This document shows positions 6,237-15,675 of a stretch of DNA of 20,929 bases, piece after piece (the stretch's first letter is position 1; each line of letters begins with the position of its first letter). Both the position numbers and the translations under genes were made by a program. Source of the DNA: a virus. The notes under the pieces were generated by a model. That model was not told the DNA's origin, did no database searches, and was given only the letters and a program-made list of their open reading frames with translations. Location: IMG/VR virus record IMGVR_UViG_3300020439_000106, positions 1 through 20,929 of that record. One strand, given 5' to 3'.

Positions 6237-6545
6237 TCAGTCAGTAGGGTAATCATACAAGTTAGCATTAGTTGCTATAGTTTCTTGTATTTCTTCTTTA
6301 TCAAATATTCTTTTAGGATTGTATTTATCTCTGTGAGCCAGCAATCTATCAACCTCTGGTGTAGTCATATTGTATAACTTTTTTAGCAATAACCTATCAT
6401 CATTTTTAGGTTGAGGTTTTGGCTCAGGTTTAGGTTCAGGCTTAGGTTTATTTAAACTTGAAGGTTTATTAGCACTAGGTCTTAGACTATAAGGTCTAAC
6501 TCCTAATCTACTAGCCTCTTCTAATATTTGGTTCTTGTCCGTCAT
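6237..6545 (-). CDS. Small protein with Lys-Pro-Glu-Pro repeats
   Basis: This 102-aa protein has three parts. The first is a polar N-terminus (MTDKNQILEEASRLGVRPYS). A proline-lysine linker with tandem KPEP units (about residues 33-47) should be extended and stiff. The last is a charged helical part (LLLKKLYNMTTPEVDRLLAHRD) with an acidic tail. An in-frame TAA directly before the ATG fixes the start. No clear ribosome binding site is visible, and the gene overlaps its upstream neighbour by 35 nt. It is the last gene of the - strand operon. The linker could connect two binding ends in the virion or act as an adaptor; no family recognised. Confidence 0.6.
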   Translation of the reverse strand: MTDKNQILEEASRLGVRPYSLRPSANKPSSLNKPKPEPKPEPKPQPKNDDRLLLKKLYNMTTPEVDRLLAHRDKYNPKRIFDKEEIQETIATNANLYDYPTD

Positions 6546-6699
6546 TTAAGCTTGGTAATATGTTTTTTAAATCTTCACCAGTTTTGTTAGTAGTTACCAT
6601 GTTTTTTTCTCGTTCTTTGTCTTGACAAGATTCACATAAGTACCCATCATCATTAGTAAGTGGTTTATCGCATTCAGCACAATGGTTTGGTATAGGCAT
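6511..6699 (-). CDS. Small zinc-ribbon protein
   Basis: This 62-aa protein begins MPIPNHCAECDKPL and has two CxxC knuckles (C7-x2-C10 and C22-x2-C25), the classic four-cysteine zinc ribbon. A charged, partly disordered tail follows. Its ATG overlaps the stop of the giant gene (TAATG), so it is translationally coupled to it. Such ribbons bind nucleic acid or mediate protein contacts. Since zinc ribbons are common in RNA polymerase subunits and transcription factors, a role with the putative polymerase next door is possible, but this is inference from position. Confidence 0.65.
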   Translation of the reverse strand: MPIPNHCAECDKPLTNDDGYLCESCQDKEREKNMVTTNKTGEDLKNILPSLNDGQEPNIRRG

Positions 6700-9600
6700 T
6701 AGTGTATAATCCTTCCTCTTATTTGTTTACCTTTTTCATCTTCGTCTTGTGTAATAAGATTACCTATTTGCATTAAAGGTATACCAGTAAATTTAGTAAC
6801 ACTATAGTAAGGGTTCTCTAATACACCACCGGGTCCTACTACATCTCTAACTAATCTACCAAATGGTAGCATTGTCCACAAGTAATAATCTGTCATTCTT
6901 TCCCAATCGTTAGATACTAATCCTTTAAATAAAGGTGGTAACAATCGTAATGCTGGAGGTGTAATAGCCTGTACAGGACCAATAGGTGAACCAAAAAAAG
7001 CTCTTTCTCTTGTTTTATCGTCACCAAATAAGTAGTCAGTTGTATCTTGAAACCAATTCCAAGGAGCTGGTAATGAGTTTTCAAATAAGCTGTACATAAA
7101 CAGATTAGAAAGAGATAACATCATTAAGTCAGCGGCGGCTAACCTTTTAAATGATTCAAACTCTTGCGTTCCGGGTTTATATCCAGCTAGTCTTGCTTGT
7201 CTTAGGACGTCATTTCTAAAACGAACACTATTCCAGCTCCATATTTGGAATCTACTAAACACCCTACCTAGTGTACTATTTGCCCACATAGGTCTATATG
7301 GGGCAGAGTATAAAAATTGTGTAGCTTTAACACCTCGTTTAGCCATCTTAATTAAAAACGGACTATTATAGTCGGCTATAGCACCACCAAACTTAGCTCT
7401 TGCTTGTAAGTAATGTGCAATAAAAGCATCTCTTCTTAATGCACGTTCTGGTATACGCATAAAAGAACTAGCCGCTTGAAAAGCTTTTTCAGTTAGTCCA
7501 CTTTCTTTTGCTATCCTATACAAACCTTTATCTTTTAAATCAGGGTCGTTAGGATTCTTTTTGTATTTATCTGCAACTTTTTTTACAAACTCTTGTGTCT
7601 TTCTGGATTTTAATTGAGGATTTAAACCAGCCTCATAGATTAAAAATTCTTCTAATACACCTAACTCTTGTAGCCATTTCTCTACATCCTTCATGCTTTT
7701 CCACTTAGGATTAATGTTAGTCTTTAAGTATTCAAAGTTTCTAGCTTTCTTTAAGTTGTCATATCCAGCACTAATCCAAGTATGTACAGTACCACCATAG
7801 TAGTTTGCAATAGCACTCTTAGGGTGAGCAAGTAGTGATGCAAGTTGATACTTAGCTTCCATAGCTCCCCAGTTCTGGAGTTGTGTATATTCTATACCAC
7901 TTAGTTCATCAACAACTTTTTTACTTAAATCAAGTTTTTCTAGTTCTTCACGACCTATATTAAGTTTTTTTCTAATACTATCTATCCTATCCTTAGCACG
8001 AGAGTCAGCTAACCATTTATAAGGTGTGCCATCTAGCTTCATGCGAGGATTATTTAATACTTTGTTAGGTATTTGTACAGGATATCCCATAGCGGCTTGA
8101 GTATACATCTCAAAGAATGTCATCCAATCGTTAGTAAATTGTGCACTATTACCCTTAGCTAAAGAAGATTCTCTAAAATTGTGCATCACAGTTCTAGCAC
8201 TTACTTGTGTTATGCTTTTATAAAATTGACTAATAATGTTTTTCATATAGGCTTCATAAGCTTCAGGAGTTAATTCCCAACCACCTATATGTGCTTCTCT
8301 TTTAAATTGATTACCAACTTTAACTACACCATCTCTTAATATAGTCTGTGCTCTTTTTTCTCTACCTTCTGCAATTTTTTCTAATGCTTGTTTAACAACT
8401 TTCCAGTTCTGGTCCATGTCGTCTTTAAGTATAAAATCACCAGTCATTTGTTTATGCTGTGCTATAATGTTCTTAGCTTTTTGTTCTATCTCTTTTTCTG
8501 TTAATTCTTTATCTTTAGCAACTTTCTTTAACGCTCTTAGTAGATTCTTAGTAGCACTCTTTCTATCAAAAGACATATGAGGATAGTAAAACTGGTATTC
8601 TATAGTACCTGTTTCTTCCAGTTCTGCTTTTCTTCTAACTTCTTCTAGTAATCTTTTACCTTCTTTACCTCTTCTCATTGATACAGGTATATTAGATAGC
8701 TGTATTCTTTTAATAATTTGCTTTAATCCGTCTAATCCAATCTCTTCAATAGGTAATCTTATGTTTTCCCTCATTGTCTTAGTCAGGTATTTGTAAAAGT
8801 TTTTACGCAAAGTGTCTAAGCCAGACCATGTTACATTGCCACCAACCTCACTCATTGATAAAAACTTTCTAATTTTTTCAGGGTCACCTTTTAAGAATCT
8901 ATGGTTTTTCTCATTATACTTTGTGATAATCCTGTTGATTTTATCCATGACCTGTTCACCAGTCATCTTTTGTACGCCCTGTTCAGTTGGTACATTGTAA
9001 TTCTTTTTACTTAATTGTGCGTGTTCGTTTCTATATTTAGACCAGTTCTGAAAATATGGTTGTGCCATTTCATTGCCATCTTTAGGATTGTTAGGTATTA
9101 TAACCATCCTAGCATAATCGTATTCTCTTTTAGCAACTGCCGCTCTATACAATATATCACCTTCAGGTAATGCACCATAGAATGGTCTTAGTTCGTCCTG
9201 CCACTCACTAGATAATCTTTCGTATTCATTCATACTCATCTCAGTTGCTTTAGCAGAAACTTGTTGTAACTCTCCCATAGTAGCAGTAGGTCTAACTATT
9301 CTAGCATTCTCTATAGTGTTACCAAGTTTATTAGTATATGGTCCTACATCTGCAATCCAATCCATAGTAGCAGGACTTCTTCTTAGGTCTCTTTCTATGG
9401 CTTCTGGGAACTTCCAGTAATTACTTTTCTTTATAGGTATAGGGTCTTTAGGTTTCCTACCAGTAAACCAATCAGTTATCTGTTGCCAAGTACTACCATC
9501 ACGCATATCTTTAAATATTCTATCAAGCTTTTGTAAGTCTAATTTATTTGCTTGGTTAAGGTCTTTACCAAATATACCTCTAAAGAATCCGTTTAGGTTA

Positions 9601-12600
9601 ACTACATCTAAATTATGATAATGATTTAAATGGTCATCAAGACTATTCTTTAACCTTCTCATTTCTCTATCTTTATATTTACCTTCAGATATTCCTTTAA
9701 ATGGAGCTACTTCATCTAAGTATTTTATTTCTGGAGCGTCTAATCTATTAGCATTAACAAACTCATTTTCTACTAAATTACCCTTATTATCAAATATGCT
9801 TTTTAGCGGGTCATTTGTTTCTGCTTCTTTAATTAATCTTGCTTCAGCTTCTTTGTCTAAACCTTTACTAGATTTTCTAATTAAGTTGTCATACTCACTA
9901 AAGAATGTTTTTAAGTTGTCAGCATCTATTTCTTTAGACCTAAGACCCTCTCTTAATAAAGCTGTTTTAAGTTTTGCACCCTGTAAATACTTTATAGCGT
10001 CTGCAATATCAGGTTTCTCCTGAACTTCTTTAGGTAGCTTTAATAAAGCATCTAATCTTTTTTGATTACCCTTAGGGTATGTACCCATGTATAGCATATC
10101 AAATAATGCTTTCTCGCCTTTATCTTTTAATGAACCTTTAAAATCTCTAATAAGTCTATCTGTTTTAATTGCATCATTAACAGCACTAGTCTTTTCTCTT
10201 CTTGCTGGTGGTTTTAGAGTACCCTCTATAAACTCTGTTAATGGAAACGGTATGTCTTTATTAGCATAAGTTTGTATCATCCAGTCTTCTAAATTTTTAG
10301 CTAATTCTCTATCTAATCTTCTTCTTTCTGTGTAAAAACCTTTAGCTTTAGATTTTATTCTGTCAGCATTCTCATGTATATATTCAAATCTACTGTCAGG
10401 TATATCATACTTTTTAACAACATCAGCTATAACTTTTAGTGACGCCATATCGCTCAAATCGTTTATTATATAGTCTTCAGCTTTTAATACTAAGTTTTCA
10501 AGATAGTTTTCTTTATACTTTGGATTACGCATCTGGTCTTTTTTAGGAACACTCATTCCTACAGTTAATGCTTTTGTGCCATCTGCTTTTATATATCCGT
10601 GATTTACAAATACTTCAAAGGGACTTGGTATAGGTTTTTTATTATTATCAAGCTTAAGTGGTGTATTCCTAGCAAGTCTTTTTCTTACCTTAGGGTCCCA
10701 GATTTTATTATTGTTTATGTGATGTATTAATTGAGACATAGGTGTTTGTAATGTTTTTCTACCCATAACCTCTCTTAACGGCTCTAAATCTGCAACGTAT
10801 TCTCTGTTAGCATCATAAACTTTCATTAAGTTGCCAAAGTCCATACGAGTAAACAACCCATCAGACCAATCAATACCTTGTATCTGCTTAGCTATGTGAG
10901 GTAAGAATGTGGTCCTCATGTTATTAGGTATCCAATCCATTTCACGGACGCCTTGTTGTATTTCAGAATAAGAATATCTTCTATTCTCTGCATAGTTTCT
11001 ACTATACAATACTCTATTTACAGCGTTAAACATAGTTTGTGGACCACCACGCCTAATTTGGTCAGCCCATCTTCTTAAAAACTCATCTTTTGATTTATCA
11101 TTATAATACTTTTCTGTTAAGGTAACCTTAGAACCCGGGTCTTTAGCTTCTCTAGTTGGTCTACCAGACTTATCTACCTCCATTATCTTTACATCAAATA
11201 ATGTATCAAATATTTTTTTAGGTATTAAAGTACCATTTACCTTAGCTTCGTCCATAGGGTCAGAACCTATAGCTATCATAGCTCTAGATAATTCTCTAAA
11301 TCTTTGTAAGTCTTCAGGTTTTAGCTTAGCTCTGTATATTAACCTAACAGGTCTCATTTCCCTTCTTTTTTTACTAGAGTTATAGTAACTGTGCATATAA
11401 GGTCTTGAGTAGGTTCCTTCTCCTATATTTATTGTTCCTTCATAGAACACTTCCTTACCATCCTTCCAATATGGTAAATTTACTTTTTTCTCTATGCCAT
11501 CTCTTGCATCAGGACCAAAAGTACCTTTACGCACCATGTTATAAGCTCCTAATACACTAGCTCTTTCTACAACAGCAACACCTAAATTATCTCTACCAGA
11601 AAATGTTTGTTGGCTAATGTATTGTCTCCAATAAGGAGAGTATTGATTACCAAGATGTTCCATTTCAGTAATAAACTTTTCATTTCTTTCAGCTATTGCA
11701 CTAGCATATGTATCGCCTGTTAACGGGTCTATCTCATTCTTATTATGTTTTTCATGTGTTCCTTTAGCATTAACGTACTCATCTTTATTTTTATGGTACA
11801 TTTCTTTCCAAGCTTGTTTAAAACCTCTTGACTCACCACCAAAGAATATAGTTGCTTTGTCACCATCTAAGTCAGCACCACCTAAGGCTCTCATAGTTCT
11901 AGGATGTAACAGACTGCCAAAGCCATCTATACCTGTAAACCCGGCAAACCTTAACTTATGTGCACCACTTATTGAATCCATAGGAACACGCATTACTATT
12001 GCTTCTAGTATATTTTCTACTTTTTGTTTTACCTCTGGTGTAGCATCTTTACCTATATACTCTTGTCTATTAGCCCATAGTTCACCTAAGGTTATCATAC
12101 CTCTTTTGCCAAAGACTTCATCATATATTCTAAGATTCTTATGCCCGTTATCTAAAAAGAATACTGTTTGACCTTCGTCTGTATTAAGTATACTTGTATC
12201 ATCCCTACTCTTGTTCTTCTTTTGCAGTCCTATTTCATAAGGTCTCATTCTTGATGACGCACTATTGTCTATCTCTGGTCTAGTAAACTTATGTACTACA
12301 TAATTACGCATAGCTTGCATACGATAGTCTCTAGAAAACTTATGTAGGTAAGCGGCAACACTGCCATCAGGGTATACGCTATTAACTCTTTCTACAATAC
12401 TTTCATAGTCAACGCTATTTTTCATAGCCTGTTCGTATTGTTCTCTAGTCATTTCACCTTCTTCAGCAAGGTGTTTCATTTGTTCTACGTCAACTCTTAA
12501 TATTTTTTCATATAGTTTCTGAGCTAACTTAGGATTGGTGTCATCTTTTAATATTTCAAATACTTTTTTAATAGGTAGGTTTTCTAGATTTTCTACAACT

Positions 12601-15600
12601 CTTTGCATATTCTCTGGTGTCTTTGAGTTATAGTATGTTTCTAGTATTTGTTTACCTTCAGGAGTACCCTCAGTGGCTCTTAATGATAGCGTATCTTGCA
12701 TATCTTTCATTACCTTAGGGTCAATGTCAGAATAACCATATTCGCTTAATACAGAGAACATTTGCTTAGGCACTCTTTGCCTTTTAATAAACTTATCGCT
12801 TGTTATTTCTGTTAATACTGTTCTAAACGCTTTAACAGGAAGTAAGAATGCTTCACCATTATATTGTATAGCTCCACCTTTACCTAGTGTTAGGTCTCCA
12901 ACTTTTCTACCTCCAGTAGCTTTTACGGCTGATTCTGGTAGGACCATATGGTAATCATTCTTTTTCATAAAGGCTTCCATTTCAGGAGAACCTATATGTA
13001 TAGCATACTTACCTAACATAGCACCAAACTCATTGTTGTTTCTATAAGGTTCTACTATAAAAGACTTATTCATTTTACCATCTATAGGTAAACCTTTGTC
13101 TAAGTTTAATGCGTCTACAATACCATTACGTCCTACAATAGCTCCGTCAGTAGCTTCTGTATATTTATTAGCTTTAGCAAAGATTGGTATTGCTCCATTT
13201 TCATCTGCTATATCTCTGTTCTTAGCATCTTTAAATAAGATAACTCTAAAAGCTGGCTCATCATTATTTTCAGGGTCTTTAGCTAGTTCTATACCAGCTT
13301 TCTTTGCTAACCTTTGTACGTTTAATGGGTCAGCAGAGTATCCTGTATTAAACCATATTTGTTGCCTTTTGTTAAATCCTCTAGGGTCATTTATATAACC
13401 ATCACCTAATACCTTTTTAAAGTTTGCTTCAAACTCAGCCATCTTAGCACTAAATCCATTGTTCTGTATATCATACAATACATTAGAGACATACATTCTT
13501 CTAAATACTTCTTCTGGATTCTTAAGCTTAGGGTATGCTTCTTTAAACTTTTTAAAAGACTCCATATATACAAACTCTGCTTTACGTTTGTTAGGATATT
13601 TATCAGGGTCTGCTTTCTTTAAAAAATCATCTATAACTTTATTAATCTTTTTTAGATACCTTTTAGACATACCCTTCTTAGCCTTTAGGTCTACTCCGTT
13701 TGTAGTTTTAGCTACATTAGGATGCAACTTAACAAAGTACATTCTTTTAGCATCACCCTTACCACCAAAATAATAATACCCTTCTTCGTACATCTTTTGA
13801 GCTAACTCGCTCATCCTATTTTTATAATAAGATTCTGCATAGTTCCTAGCTTCAGCTTGTAATTTATAATAAGGTTCTGTTGGTCTATCTTCTTTTAATT
13901 GTTTAGCTTGTACCCTAGTAATACTTTCTACTACCCTACCTAAGTCGTAAGCTTTACCATTATATATTACTTCATCAAGAACTCTTATAAACTTATTGTC
14001 TCTACGCTGTTCTATAGGTTCTCTATATACTCTAAATGCTTCGTTATCAAATATTTCTTCTATTACTAACGGTTCGTTTTTGAGTTCTTTTCTGTTCCCC
14101 AGAGGGTTGACAATTCCTTCTTGAATAGATATTTCTTGGTCAACAATATTAATCTGCTCAACGAACTCCTTCTTTCTTGTCTGCTCTGCCCATCGTCTCC
14201 AGAATCCCTTTTCTTTCTCATTAAGTGCTCTTCCCCAAGACGAACCCTCAATAAATTTAATAATCTCTTGCTCTGCTCCCTCGATTGGTTTCCCATTTTT
14301 GTGCAATCCTTCCCAGACTTTATTTATCTCTGTTGAAATACCTATTCTTTCGTAAGAGCCTAAGTCTTTAAATAAGTTATCTACATATCCACCTTTTCCT
14401 ATAAGAGTGCCGGGTACATCTTTAACATCTGCAAAGTGCATATCCATGTCTTGCTGTTCCTGACTAGTCTTATCTTCTTTATAACGCTTTTGATAATCTT
14501 CTTGCTCTTTTTTACTAAGGTCTTTTCTTATTTGACCCATGCTATCTTGTCGATAACCCTCTTCAAACCCTTTACTCATTTGCTCTATAGCATCTATATC
14601 AAAGCCCCTACCTTTAAGTATGTCATATATTACATGAGAAGATTCGCTAGGTCCGTTTTCGCTATATTGAAATGTATGCTGGAAATCTTTTTTTACTATG
14701 CCTTTCATTTCAGTAGTAAGTGTATCCCATCTTGGGTTTAGCTCTGGGTCAGGACCAGTATCTTTTTTCATAGAGTCAGCAAGAAACTCTCTACTTGTTC
14801 TAGTTTGATAAGGTACTTCCTTAAATCCAAAGAAAGCACCCATAGCATAGTTGTATACTTGTTCTTCTGTAGTAGCACCTTGTAAAGATGCAGGTAACCC
14901 TTGGAACATAGCACCCGCAGTAGTTCTCATAAATAAATCAAACTTCTGTCCATCAGTTAGCATTTTAAAATCAGGGCTACCATTAGGTTTCATTTGACTA
15001 GGCTCTATTCTAGTACCTAAACCTTTCATATTTCCTATAAATCTAAACGCACCACCAGCAATACCACCAAATCCAGCGGCGTTCATCATTTCATCTACAC
15101 CATGTGTCCAACTAGATATAGCACTTGCAGTACCTAAATGAAAAGCACCACTAGCCATATCGCTAAATATAGGAGACTTAGCAAACTCTGGCAGGTCATT
15201 AAGTATAGGCTCTATTACTCTCTTTGCTTGTTTTTGTATAAGGTTAGCACCTCCCATTGGGATACTAGTACCTCTTATAGCTTCACCTACTTGGCTATAT
15301 GTTCTTAAACCTTTAATATTTCTTAATGCACGAGCACCGGGTAAGTAACCTACAAAACCTGCAAGGTGACCTAAGTTACTAGCTATACCTTCCCAAGTAG
15401 ATTTTGGAGCTGCTTCACCTAGTAATGGTAATGTAGTAAATCCCTCTGCAAAGCCTTTACCAGCTTCTTTTAGCATACGGATTATTAAAGCATCTTGATG
15501 TTGTGGTTGTCTTGCGAACGGTATCTTATAATAATTAGCGTGTTCTTCTAGAGACTCTATATCGTCATCTCTATTATCAAACAACTGAGGTGCCATATTA

Positions 15601-15668
15601 TACTGGTCTATGACGCCCCTAATCTGGTTCTCGTCCATCTTAGGAGACCATTGTTTAGGCTCAGCCAT
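6699..15668 (-). CDS. Giant 2989-aa virion protein with RNA polymerase-like double-psi beta-barrel motifs
   Basis: Residues 71-116 form a Gly-rich, hydrophobic, possibly membrane-active segment. A first barrel-like region spans about 838-925: TDG at D841, K865/K868, K887, and an ESAVK element with K916. The second has R1227-x-P1229, then H1255-P1256, then GADLDGD with D1266, D1268 and D1270. This matches the NADFDGD active-site loop of RNA polymerase beta' and the HP...GGDLDGD of QDE-1-type enzymes, with the barrels in the right order. Residues 1500-2600 are charged and helical. The last 400 carry hydrophobic segments (about 2843-2862), as in ejected virion proteins. Known relatives in this fold include the crAss-like virion polymerase and YonO. 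TTAGGAG overlaps the upstream stop and lies 4 nt before the ATG. Catalysis is inferred from motifs. An alternative is a giant ejection protein with a vestigial barrel. Confidence 0.75.
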   Translation of the reverse strand: MAEPKQWSPKMDENQIRGVIDQYNMAPQLFDNRDDDIESLEEHANYYKIPFARQPQHQDALIIRMLKEAGKGFAEGFTTLPLLGEAAPKSTWEGIASNLGHLAGFVGYLPGARALRNIKGLRTYSQVGEAIRGTSIPMGGANLIQKQAKRVIEPILNDLPEFAKSPIFSDMASGAFHLGTASAISSWTHGVDEMMNAAGFGGIAGGAFRFIGNMKGLGTRIEPSQMKPNGSPDFKMLTDGQKFDLFMRTTAGAMFQGLPASLQGATTEEQVYNYAMGAFFGFKEVPYQTRTSREFLADSMKKDTGPDPELNPRWDTLTTEMKGIVKKDFQHTFQYSENGPSESSHVIYDILKGRGFDIDAIEQMSKGFEEGYRQDSMGQIRKDLSKKEQEDYQKRYKEDKTSQEQQDMDMHFADVKDVPGTLIGKGGYVDNLFKDLGSYERIGISTEINKVWEGLHKNGKPIEGAEQEIIKFIEGSSWGRALNEKEKGFWRRWAEQTRKKEFVEQINIVDQEISIQEGIVNPLGNRKELKNEPLVIEEIFDNEAFRVYREPIEQRRDNKFIRVLDEVIYNGKAYDLGRVVESITRVQAKQLKEDRPTEPYYKLQAEARNYAESYYKNRMSELAQKMYEEGYYYFGGKGDAKRMYFVKLHPNVAKTTNGVDLKAKKGMSKRYLKKINKVIDDFLKKADPDKYPNKRKAEFVYMESFKKFKEAYPKLKNPEEVFRRMYVSNVLYDIQNNGFSAKMAEFEANFKKVLGDGYINDPRGFNKRQQIWFNTGYSADPLNVQRLAKKAGIELAKDPENNDEPAFRVILFKDAKNRDIADENGAIPIFAKANKYTEATDGAIVGRNGIVDALNLDKGLPIDGKMNKSFIVEPYRNNNEFGAMLGKYAIHIGSPEMEAFMKKNDYHMVLPESAVKATGGRKVGDLTLGKGGAIQYNGEAFLLPVKAFRTVLTEITSDKFIKRQRVPKQMFSVLSEYGYSDIDPKVMKDMQDTLSLRATEGTPEGKQILETYYNSKTPENMQRVVENLENLPIKKVFEILKDDTNPKLAQKLYEKILRVDVEQMKHLAEEGEMTREQYEQAMKNSVDYESIVERVNSVYPDGSVAAYLHKFSRDYRMQAMRNYVVHKFTRPEIDNSASSRMRPYEIGLQKKNKSRDDTSILNTDEGQTVFFLDNGHKNLRIYDEVFGKRGMITLGELWANRQEYIGKDATPEVKQKVENILEAIVMRVPMDSISGAHKLRFAGFTGIDGFGSLLHPRTMRALGGADLDGDKATIFFGGESRGFKQAWKEMYHKNKDEYVNAKGTHEKHNKNEIDPLTGDTYASAIAERNEKFITEMEHLGNQYSPYWRQYISQQTFSGRDNLGVAVVERASVLGAYNMVRKGTFGPDARDGIEKKVNLPYWKDGKEVFYEGTINIGEGTYSRPYMHSYYNSSKKRREMRPVRLIYRAKLKPEDLQRFRELSRAMIAIGSDPMDEAKVNGTLIPKKIFDTLFDVKIMEVDKSGRPTREAKDPGSKVTLTEKYYNDKSKDEFLRRWADQIRRGGPQTMFNAVNRVLYSRNYAENRRYSYSEIQQGVREMDWIPNNMRTTFLPHIAKQIQGIDWSDGLFTRMDFGNLMKVYDANREYVADLEPLREVMGRKTLQTPMSQLIHHINNNKIWDPKVRKRLARNTPLKLDNNKKPIPSPFEVFVNHGYIKADGTKALTVGMSVPKKDQMRNPKYKENYLENLVLKAEDYIINDLSDMASLKVIADVVKKYDIPDSRFEYIHENADRIKSKAKGFYTERRRLDRELAKNLEDWMIQTYANKDIPFPLTEFIEGTLKPPARREKTSAVNDAIKTDRLIRDFKGSLKDKGEKALFDMLYMGTYPKGNQKRLDALLKLPKEVQEKPDIADAIKYLQGAKLKTALLREGLRSKEIDADNLKTFFSEYDNLIRKSSKGLDKEAEARLIKEAETNDPLKSIFDNKGNLVENEFVNANRLDAPEIKYLDEVAPFKGISEGKYKDREMRRLKNSLDDHLNHYHNLDVVNLNGFFRGIFGKDLNQANKLDLQKLDRIFKDMRDGSTWQQITDWFTGRKPKDPIPIKKSNYWKFPEAIERDLRRSPATMDWIADVGPYTNKLGNTIENARIVRPTATMGELQQVSAKATEMSMNEYERLSSEWQDELRPFYGALPEGDILYRAAVAKREYDYARMVIIPNNPKDGNEMAQPYFQNWSKYRNEHAQLSKKNYNVPTEQGVQKMTGEQVMDKINRIITKYNEKNHRFLKGDPEKIRKFLSMSEVGGNVTWSGLDTLRKNFYKYLTKTMRENIRLPIEEIGLDGLKQIIKRIQLSNIPVSMRRGKEGKRLLEEVRRKAELEETGTIEYQFYYPHMSFDRKSATKNLLRALKKVAKDKELTEKEIEQKAKNIIAQHKQMTGDFILKDDMDQNWKVVKQALEKIAEGREKRAQTILRDGVVKVGNQFKREAHIGGWELTPEAYEAYMKNIISQFYKSITQVSARTVMHNFRESSLAKGNSAQFTNDWMTFFEMYTQAAMGYPVQIPNKVLNNPRMKLDGTPYKWLADSRAKDRIDSIRKKLNIGREELEKLDLSKKVVDELSGIEYTQLQNWGAMEAKYQLASLLAHPKSAIANYYGGTVHTWISAGYDNLKKARNFEYLKTNINPKWKSMKDVEKWLQELGVLEEFLIYEAGLNPQLKSRKTQEFVKKVADKYKKNPNDPDLKDKGLYRIAKESGLTEKAFQAASSFMRIPERALRRDAFIAHYLQARAKFGGAIADYNSPFLIKMAKRGVKATQFLYSAPYRPMWANSTLGRVFSRFQIWSWNSVRFRNDVLRQARLAGYKPGTQEFESFKRLAAADLMMLSLSNLFMYSLFENSLPAPWNWFQDTTDYLFGDDKTRERAFFGSPIGPVQAITPPALRLLPPLFKGLVSNDWERMTDYYLWTMLPFGRLVRDVVGPGGVLENPYYSVTKFTGIPLMQIGNLITQDEDEKGKQIRGRIIH
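11859..11873 (-). other. DLDGD putative catalytic metal-binding loop
   Basis: These five codons encode D1266-L-D-G-D1270 of the giant protein. The context is HPRTMRALGGADLDGDKATI, with an invariant-type R-x-P about 37 residues upstream. In multi-subunit and single-chain two-barrel polymerases the three Asp of this loop hold the catalytic Mg2+. Confidence 0.7.
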
Positions 15669-15675
15669 TGTACTC

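Noticed and set aside
8812-9000. + strand ORF inside the giant gene
   Set aside because: It lies opposite a long, continuous coding frame, has no ribosome binding site and no recognisable composition; it is an antisense shadow. The same holds for the other + strand ORFs between 6700 and 20900.
14066-14296. 76-aa - strand ORF in another frame of the giant gene
   Set aside because: It is an alternative frame within the codon-shifted patch, very rich in Arg, Lys and Ser, and explained by the base composition there.
6237-15668. Toxin or polymorphic-toxin reading of the giant protein
   Set aside because: It lacks a secretion signal, toxin-type repeats and an immunity gene, whereas the polymerase-like motifs and virion neighbours give a better explanation.
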